DNA from: Pseudomonadota bacterium
GTDB taxonomy: Bacteria; Pseudomonadota; Alphaproteobacteria; Sphingomonadales; Sphingomonadaceae
NCBI GenBank assembly: GCA_029781465.1
Contig: JAKOWQ010000183.1
Span: 1-36,429 of the forward strand
DNA length: 36,429 nucleotides
Direction of reading: 5' to 3'
The notes under the pieces are model-generated. The model made no database searches. It was not told where the DNA came from and was given only the letters and a program-made list of their open reading frames with translations. Below, one piece after another: positions 31,222-36,429 of this stretch. Numbering within the stretch: position 1 is the stretch's first letter; every line of letters begins with the position of its first letter. Both the position numbers and the translations under genes were made by a program.

Positions 31222-32472
31222 ATGGCAACCGCAGCACCGCTGGAACGCACCCAATCGCCGATCGCGCCGATCGATGTTTCGCGCAAGGAGCTCTACGAAG
31301 GTGAGGGCTGGCAGGAACCGTTCCGCACCCTGCGTGCCGAGGCGCCGATCCAGTACGTTCCCGACAGCGAATTCGGCCCCTACTGGTCGGTCAGCACCTA
31401 CAAGCCGATCGTCCACGTCGAGGCGCTGCCCAAGATCTTTTCCTCAAGCTGGGAATACGGCGGGATCGCGATCCCCGGCAAGGTCGACGAGCTGATCGAG
31501 GGCGAGATCCGCATGCCGATGTTCATCGCCATGGACCCGCCGCACCATACCGCGCAGCGCCGCACCGTGGCCCCCAGCTTCGGCCCTTCCGAGGTCGCGG
31601 CGATGAAGGCCGAAGTCCAGCAGCGCACCGCCGAGGTGCTTGACAGTCTGCCGATCGGCGAGGCGTTCAACTGGGTTGACCGGGTTTCGATCGAGCTGAC
31701 CACCGGAATGCTCGCCCGGCTGTTCGACTTCCCCTGGGAAGAACGCCACAAACTGACATACTGGTCGGACATGGGCGGCAACGTCGAGGCGATGAAACGC
31801 CCAGAGGATATCGCCAAGCGCAACGCCGCCCTGTTCGAGATGGGCGCTGCCTTTGCCGAACTGTGGCAGCAGAAGATCGCCAATCCGGGCAAGGACCTGA
31901 TCTCGGTCATGCTGCGCAGCGATGCGATGAGCACGATGAGCCAGGAAGAATTCATCGGCAACCTGATCCTGCTGATCGTCGGCGGCAACGACACCACCCG
32001 CAATTCGATGTCGGCCTTTGCCTGGGGGCTCGAACAGTTTCCCGATCAGCGCGCCAAGCTTGAGGCCGATCCCTCGCTGATTCCCAACGCGGTGCAGGAA
32101 CTGGTGCGCTGGCAGACCCCGCTGGCGCACATGCGCCGCACAGTCCAGGAAGATACCGAGCTGGAAGGGGTGACCATGAAAAAGGGCGACAAGGTCGTGC
32201 TGTGGTACATCTCGGCCAACCGCGACGAGTCCGTGTTTGCCGATGCCGACAAGGTGATCGTCGATCGCGAGAACGCCCGCCGCCATCTGTCCTTCGGCTA
32301 TGGCATCCACCGCTGCGTCGGCGCGCGGGTGGCCGAATTGCAGCTCACCACCCTGCTCGAGGAAATGGCCAAGCGGCGCCTGCGCGCCAATGTGGTGCGC
32401 GAGCCGGTGCGGGTGGCAACCTGCTTCGTTCACGGCTACAAGGAAGTCATGGTCGAGCTGTCGCACTACTGA
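31222..32472 (+). CDS. CYP153-family cytochrome P450
   Basis: This 416-residue soluble P450 has its heme-ligand C365 in FGYGIHRCVGARVAELQ, the I-helix GGNDTTR at 254-260 and an ExxR in ELVRWQTP. The stretches MFIAMDPPHHTAQRR, FDFPWEERHKLTYWSDM and EFIGNLILLIVGGNDTTRNSMS are close to CYP153A enzymes, which hydroxylate terminal carbons of medium-chain alkanes and fatty acids. GGAGAGG precedes the ATG. The ferredoxin and ferredoxin reductase that usually flank CYP153 genes are missing, so electrons must come from elsewhere. The TetR gene overlaps its stop by one base. Steroid- or terpenoid-acting P450s are less likely by motif. Confidence 0.88.
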   Translation: MATAAPLERTQSPIAPIDVSRKELYEGEGWQEPFRTLRAEAPIQYVPDSEFGPYWSVSTYKPIVHVEALPKIFSSSWEYGGIAIPGKVDELIEGEIRMPMFIAMDPPHHTAQRRTVAPSFGPSEVAAMKAEVQQRTAEVLDSLPIGEAFNWVDRVSIELTTGMLARLFDFPWEERHKLTYWSDMGGNVEAMKRPEDIAKRNAALFEMGAAFAELWQQKIANPGKDLISVMLRSDAMSTMSQEEFIGNLILLIVGGNDTTRNSMSAFAWGLEQFPDQRAKLEADPSLIPNAVQELVRWQTPLAHMRRTVQEDTELEGVTMKKGDKVVLWYISANRDESVFADADKVIVDRENARRHLSFGYGIHRCVGARVAELQLTTLLEEMAKRRLRANVVREPVRVATCFVHGYKEVMVELSHY

Positions 32473-33113
32473 TGAAGACCCGCGACCGGATCGTTCTGGA
32501 GGCCCGCGCGCTGTTCAACGAGCAGGGCTATGGCAATGTCACCACGGCGATGCTGGCGGCGCATCTCGGCATCGCCGAGGGCAATCTGTGGTACCATTTC
32601 AAGACCCGCCAGGCCCTGCTTGAGGCGATTGCCGAGCAATTCGCCTCGCGGATCGATGCACGGCTCGACATGGTGCCCGATGCGCTCGATCCGATCGGCA
32701 GCTATGCCCGCATGCTGGGGCGGCTGATGGCGGAGCTGAGCGATTTCCGCTTCATCTACCGCGATCAGGCGAGCTACGGCGAGCATGTCGAACCGGTCGC
32801 GGGCAAAGCTCCGGGCTGGCTGGGGCGGACCTTTGACCAGCTTGAGCGCTATTTCGATACGCTGGCCGATGCCGGGCTGCTTGACTGGCCGCGCGAACGG
32901 CTGCGCGATCTGGCGATCAACACCACGATCATCCTGCGCTACGGGCTGGAACACTATCGCGAAATGGGCGAGCCGACCGGGGCCGGATCGGGGGCCGTGC
33001 GCCGCACTCTGCACCGCCACCTGACCCTGTTCGAACACCGCCTCGCCCCCGAAGCCGCGATCCGGCTGCACGAGGCGATCGAGGCGATCGGCGCGCGCGC
33101 GCTGGCGGCCTGA
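32472..33113 (+). CDS. TetR-family regulator coupled to the P450
   Basis: This 213-residue TetR-family protein has an N-terminal helix-turn-helix (MLAAHLGIAEGNLWYHFKTRQALLEAI, about residues 27-53) and a long C-terminal effector domain with FRFIYRDQASYGEHVE. Its ATG shares one base with the P450 stop (TGATG), so it is translated with the P450 and very probably controls it through the palindrome over the promoter, giving negative feedback. A hydrophobic substrate or product of the P450 would be the likely ligand; this is inference from context. Confidence 0.88.
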   Translation: MKTRDRIVLEARALFNEQGYGNVTTAMLAAHLGIAEGNLWYHFKTRQALLEAIAEQFASRIDARLDMVPDALDPIGSYARMLGRLMAELSDFRFIYRDQASYGEHVEPVAGKAPGWLGRTFDQLERYFDTLADAGLLDWPRERLRDLAINTTIILRYGLEHYREMGEPTGAGSGAVRRTLHRHLTLFEHRLAPEAAIRLHEAIEAIGARALAA

Positions 33114-33137
33114 ACCGCTTGGCGCTATGGCGCCGCC

Positions 33138-33632
33138 ATGACCAGCCAAGCGATCCTCGTTCTCACCACCGGCGGAACCATCGACAAGGCCTATTTCGAT
33201 GCGCTGTCGGAATATCAGATCGTCGAAAGCGGGATCCCCGCCTTGCTGAACGAAGCCCGCGTTGCCCTGCCATTCCGGGTGATCGAGCTGATGCGCAAGG
33301 ACAGCCTTGAGCTGACCGAGGCCGACCGGGCGCTGATTGCCAGCGCCGCGCGCGAGGCGCCCGAAAGCCGCATCGTCGTGACCCACGGCACCGACACCAT
33401 GACCGACACCGCCCGCGTCCTCGCCGCCGATGTACCGGGCAAGACCATTGTCCTCACCGGCGCGCTGACCCCGGCGCGCTTTGCCGAAACCGACGCGCCC
33501 TTCAACCTCGGCATGGCCTTCGCGGCGGCCCAGACCTGCCCGGCGGGGGTGTGGATCGCGATGAGCGGCGAGGTGTTCGACGGCCTGAGGGTGCGCAAGG
33601 ATCGGGCGGCGGGCAAGTTCGTGGCGGCCTGA
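33138..33632 (+). CDS. Single-domain asparaginase-like protein
   Basis: This 164-residue protein corresponds only to the N-terminal domain of type I/II asparaginases (normally about 330 residues). The catalytic elements are present: T14 in TTGGTID, T85-D86 in THGTDTM, and the lysine in PGKTIVLTGALTP. The frame ends with a clean TGA after KFVAA, and no C-terminal domain follows in any frame on this strand (the next gene is on the other strand). Stand-alone domains of this size occur in proteobacteria, so it may be a real short family rather than a broken gene. Hydrolytic activity is uncertain. Confidence 0.82.
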   Translation: MTSQAILVLTTGGTIDKAYFDALSEYQIVESGIPALLNEARVALPFRVIELMRKDSLELTEADRALIASAAREAPESRIVVTHGTDTMTDTARVLAADVPGKTIVLTGALTPARFAETDAPFNLGMAFAAAQTCPAGVWIAMSGEVFDGLRVRKDRAAGKFVAA

Positions 33633-33650
33633 TCGCCGGATCGCGGCTTG

Positions 33651-34337
33651 TTATCGCAGCCGCGCGGCCGCCTCCTGGGCCTGGGCTTGGCACTTCGAAG
33701 CAAGCGGGGCCAGCCGCTCGAGATAGGATTCGAGCAGCGCAGGCGGGGCCAGTTCGGGCCGGCCACTGTCAAACGGCGGAGCGGGGGCATATTCCAGGCC
33801 GAGCTGGATCGTCCGCGCCAGATCCTCGCCGCCGATTTCGGCCAGCACGGTCAGGGCAAAGTCGATCCCCGCGGTCACCCCGCCCCCGGTGATCAGCTTG
33901 CCGTCGCGCACGACCCGGGCTGGATCGGGAACGGCGCCGAATGCGGCAAGCAGATCCCGCCAGGCCCAGTGACAGGCGGCACGCTTGCCGCCAAGCAGAC
34001 CCGCGGCGCCGAGGATCAGCGATCCCGTGCAGACCGACGTGACATAGCGCGCGGTATCGGCAAGGCGGCGAATCTGGCCGACGAAAGCCCGATCGAGCGC
34101 CCAGTCGAGCGCGTTGCCGCCGCCGGGCACGCACAGCAGGTCGCAGCGTTCGATCCCGGCGATCGGCACGGTTCCGGCAAAGGAGAGGCCATCGGCCGGA
34201 ACCTCGCCGCCAGCCGGGCTGGCGATGATCGTCACGCTGTCTGGCAGCCGCGAGATGAACTGGTGCGGCCCGGTAAAATCGAGATGGGTCATGCCGGGAT
34301 ATATCGCGAAAACGACGGTGAAAGGCTGGTCGGGCAT
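33651..34337 (-). CDS. DJ-1/PfpI-family enzyme, isonitrile hydratase-like
   Basis: This 228-residue DJ-1/PfpI-superfamily protein has its nucleophile C103 in TSVCTGSLILGAAGLLGGKRA. D20 in THLDFTGPHQF and T104 match the catalytic D17, C101 and T102 of Pseudomonas isonitrile hydratase (InhA), which converts isonitriles to N-formamides. The start at 34337 has GGAG seven bases upstream. It is divergent from a GlxA-type regulator whose N-terminal domain is a paralogue of this enzyme. The real substrate is not known; many relatives are only annotated by similarity. Confidence 0.85.
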   Translation of the reverse strand: MPDQPFTVVFAIYPGMTHLDFTGPHQFISRLPDSVTIIASPAGGEVPADGLSFAGTVPIAGIERCDLLCVPGGGNALDWALDRAFVGQIRRLADTARYVTSVCTGSLILGAAGLLGGKRAACHWAWRDLLAAFGAVPDPARVVRDGKLITGGGVTAGIDFALTVLAEIGGEDLARTIQLGLEYAPAPPFDSGRPELAPPALLESYLERLAPLASKCQAQAQEAAARLR

Positions 34338-34417
34338 CGGCTCACTCCAGGGATTACGGCTCTTCACTGCCATTGCGGCGATCTTGACGAAATGACATTG
34401 ATCCCTCAATTCGGGCC

Positions 34418-35380
34418 ATGCCCCGTTCTATCGCCATGATCCTGTTTCCCGGCTTCCAGATCCTCGACGTGACCGGGCCGGTGGCGGCATTCGAGATCGC
34501 CGGGCGTTTCACTCCCGATGCCTATCACCTGACGCTCCTTGCGGCAGAGGGCGGGCCGGTCGTGGCTTCGGCAGGGATCGCGCTGCAAGCCTGGCCCCTT
34601 AGCGGAGCGGGAAGCTTCGATACCGTTCTGGTCGCTGGCGGAGATGGCAGCCGCAAGGCGATGCACGATCCGTTGCTGTGCGAATTCCTGCGGCGCAGCG
34701 CCGGACAGGCGCGGCGCTTGGGCAGCATCTGCTCGGGCGCCTATCTGCTTGCCGCCGCAGGGCTGCTGGATGGGCGCCGGGCCACCACCCACTGGCGCCG
34801 CGCGCCCGATCTGGCTGCGCGCTTTCCGCGCGTTGACGTCACCGTCGATGCCATCTTCGTCGTCGATGGTCCGGTCTGGACCTCGGCCGGGATCACCGCC
34901 GGGATCGATCTCGCCCTGGCAATGATTGCCGAAGATCTGGGCGAGGAAACCGCGCGTGCCGTGGCCCGGGAAATGGTGGTCTATTACCGGCGTCCGGGCG
35001 GGCAATCGCAGTTTTCGGCCCTGCTCGAACTGGATTGCGGCGACGATCGCTATTCCGAACTGCTCGGCTGGATCCGCGAAAACCTGGCGGCACGGCTAAC
35101 GGTGGAAGACCTGGCCGATCGTGCGGGGATGAGTCCGCGCAACTTCTCCCGTGCCTTCGCACGCGCGCTTGGGCAAAGCCCGGCCAAGGTGGTCGAGCGG
35201 CTGCGGATCGAAGCGGCGAGGGATCTGGTGGAAAGCGGCGCTCTGCCGATCGAGCGGATCGCGGTGCAGGTCGGGTTCCATGATCCCGAACGGATGCGCC
35301 GGGCTTTTCTGCGCGCTTTCGGCCACCCCCCGCAGGCGATGCGGCGCCTGGCCCAGGGGCAGGCGGCAGGCCGTCGCTAG
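34418..35380 (+). CDS. GlxA-family AraC-type transcriptional regulator
   Basis: This 320-residue regulator has residues 1-190 forming a DJ-1/PfpI domain with D17 (LDVTGP) and C105 (SICSGAYLLAAAGLL), and residues about 215-315 forming an AraC double helix-turn-helix (RLTVEDLADRAGMSPRNFSRAFARALGQSP and IAVQVGFHDPERMRRAFLRAFGHPP). It probably senses a small molecule through the DJ-1 domain. The 80-base gap to the divergent DJ-1/PfpI enzyme suggests that it regulates that gene. Its end overlaps the convergent GNAT gene by four bases. Confidence 0.92.
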   Translation: MPRSIAMILFPGFQILDVTGPVAAFEIAGRFTPDAYHLTLLAAEGGPVVASAGIALQAWPLSGAGSFDTVLVAGGDGSRKAMHDPLLCEFLRRSAGQARRLGSICSGAYLLAAAGLLDGRRATTHWRRAPDLAARFPRVDVTVDAIFVVDGPVWTSAGITAGIDLALAMIAEDLGEETARAVAREMVVYYRRPGGQSQFSALLELDCGDDRYSELLGWIRENLAARLTVEDLADRAGMSPRNFSRAFARALGQSPAKVVERLRIEAARDLVESGALPIERIAVQVGFHDPERMRRAFLRAFGHPPQAMRRLAQGQAAGRR

Positions 35381-35790
35381 AGCGTTCGCCCCAGGGTCAC
35401 CACGTCCTGATCGTCATAGCCAATTGCCCGGTAAAAGCCCCGCGCGGCCAGATTGTCGCCCCGGACCATCAGGCGAATGCGCGGACAGCCGAGTTGGCGC
35501 AGCCAGTCTTCGGCGGCGGCCATCAGCGCGCGCCCGATCCCCCGTTTCAGATGATCCGGATCCGTAGCGAGATAATAGACCCAGCCGCGATGCCCGTCGA
35601 ACCCGGCCATGATGCTGCCGACAAGGGCTTCGCCCTTGCGCGCGATCAGCACTGCCGATGTCGGATTGCCCAGGGCAAGGTCGAAATCGGCCCCGGGATC
35701 GTTCCACGGGCGGGTCAGCCCGGCGGCCTGCCACAGCGCGATCACCGCCGCGCGGTCGGCACCGGTCGCGGGCCCGACCCTTATTCCCAC
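35377..35790 (-). CDS. GNAT acetyltransferase (YpeA-like)
   Basis: This 137-residue GCN5-related N-acetyltransferase has the acetyl-CoA loop DHLKRGIGRALM after the beta strand VYYLATDP, and a C-terminal GFYRAIGYDDQDVVTLG typical of the YpeA subgroup. It starts with GTG (35790) that overlaps the end of guaA by ten bases, so it is probably translated from the guaA transcript. The acyl acceptor is unknown. The length is normal for the subgroup. Confidence 0.88.
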   Translation of the reverse strand: MGIRVGPATGADRAAVIALWQAAGLTRPWNDPGADFDLALGNPTSAVLIARKGEALVGSIMAGFDGHRGWVYYLATDPDHLKRGIGRALMAAAEDWLRQLGCPRIRLMVRGDNLAARGFYRAIGYDDQDVVTLGRTL

Positions 35791-36429
35791 TCGATCGTTC
35801 CGGGGGGCTTGCTGGTATAGTCGTAGACCACCCGGTTGATCCCCTTGACCTCGTTGATGATCCGGGTCGCCACGCGGCTGAGAAAAGCGGCGTCGAAGGG
35901 ATAGATATCGGCGGTCATGCCGTCGGTGCTGGTCACCGCGCGCAGCGCGCAGACCGAATCGTATGTGCGATAGTCTCCCATCACCCCCACGGTCTTGACC
36001 GGAAGCAGCACGGCGAAGGCCTGCCAGATCGCATCGTAAAGCCCGGCGCTGCGGATTTCCTCGAGGTAGATCGCATCGGCCTTGCGCAGGATGTCGCAGC
36101 GTTCGCGATCCACCTCGCCCGGAATGCGGATCGCCAGGCCCGGCCCCGGGAAGGGGTGGCGGCCGACGAACACCTCGGGCAGGCCGAGTTCGCGGCCGAG
36201 CTCGCGCACCTCGTCCTTGAACAGCTCGCGCAGCGGCTCGACCAGGCTCATGTTCATGCGCTCGGGCAGGCCGCCGACATTGTGGTGGCTCTTGATCGTC
36301 ACGCTCGGCCCGCCGGTGAACGAAACGCTTTCGATCACATCGGGATAGAGCGTGCCCTGGGCGAGAAACTCGGCCCCGCCGATCTGCTTCGCCTCGGCCT
36401 CGAACACGTCGATGAAGGTCTTGCCGATG
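35781..36429 (-). CDS. guaA: GMP synthase (glutamine-hydrolysing), C-terminal part
   Basis: This minus-strand frame is open to the window edge, so only the last 216 residues are seen. They include IGKTFIDVFEAEAKQIG from the ATP pyrophosphatase domain, HHNVGGLPERMNM, the PFPGPGLAIRIPGEV block of the dimerisation domain and the C-terminal TSKPPGTIEWE, all diagnostic of GuaA, which converts XMP to GMP with glutamine and ATP. The glutaminase domain lies beyond the window. A GNAT gene overlaps its 3' end by ten bases. Confidence 0.97.
   Translation of the reverse strand, partial: IGKTFIDVFEAEAKQIGGAEFLAQGTLYPDVIESVSFTGGPSVTIKSHHNVGGLPERMNMSLVEPLRELFKDEVRELGRELGLPEVFVGRHPFPGPGLAIRIPGEVDRERCDILRKADAIYLEEIRSAGLYDAIWQAFAVLLPVKTVGVMGDYRTYDSVCALRAVTSTDGMTADIYPFDAAFLSRVATRIINEVKGINRVVYDYTSKPPGTIEWE

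Overview
The window reads as chromosomal DNA of a high-GC alphaproteobacterium, most likely a sphingomonad (Novosphingobium/Erythrobacter-like). The grounds are uniformly GC-rich, densely packed genes, a DUF4402 surface protein, a CYP153-type P450, a TetR-controlled aromatic-catabolism cluster, and a 28-bp repeat around the core CCCTGAA-CTTGT-TTCAGGG that I recall as common in sphingomonad genomes. All assignments come from reading the translated sequence; no database search was run.

Layout. (1) 1-1502: the end of a GH30-like glycoside hydrolase coupled to a FucP-type sugar transporter. (2) 1518-8340: a catabolic block. One minus-strand operon encodes an extradiol dioxygenase, a fumarylacetoacetate-hydrolase-family enzyme and an MhpA-like flavin hydroxylase. 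A divergent TetR gene shares two tandem palindromic operators with it. A second minus-strand operon encodes an enoyl-reductase/saccharopine-dehydrogenase-like protein, a limonene-epoxide-hydrolase-like enzyme and an MFS carrier; its leader can fold over its own ribosome binding site. (3) 8439-13551: dcd and a UDP-glucuronate 4-epimerase, divergent from wecB-wecC (UDP-ManNAcA synthesis), followed by small membrane and basic proteins and a conserved-looking small protein. (4) 13950-15799: a compositionally foreign type II restriction-modification pair, with a NaeI-like endonuclease and a C5-cytosine methyltransferase, lying directly after nrdB. (5) 15847-20456: class Ia ribonucleotide reductase nrdA...nrdB, separated by three small genes, with a candidate NrdR-box promoter upstream of nrdA. 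(6) 21049-22899: a GlsB/YeaQ-like membrane protein, an orphan gene resembling contact-toxin immunity proteins, and an alpha/beta hydrolase. (7) 23143-28147: two tandem PPK2 polyphosphate kinases, nadB, and an ABC ATPase coupled to nadB. (8) 28295-31087: a DUF4402 protein, a CHCC zinc-finger protein, tldD, and a secreted small protein ending at a strong terminator. (9) 31222-33632: a CYP153-like P450 with a coupled TetR and an operator over its promoter, then a one-domain asparaginase. (10) 33651-36429: a DJ-1/PfpI enzyme divergent from a GlxA-type AraC regulator, a GNAT acetyltransferase and the 3' part of guaA.

How parts work together. The 1518-8340 block looks like a self-contained route for a phenolic or terpenoid compound: ring hydroxylation (flavoprotein), extradiol cleavage (VOC enzyme with a complete active site), cleavage or hydration of the product (FAH family), plus import, epoxide opening and reduction in the second operon. 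No classical meta-cleavage hydrolase/hydratase/aldolase set is present, so the substrate is unknown. This block is the best candidate for an undescribed pathway. The restriction-modification pair is the clearest laterally acquired element.
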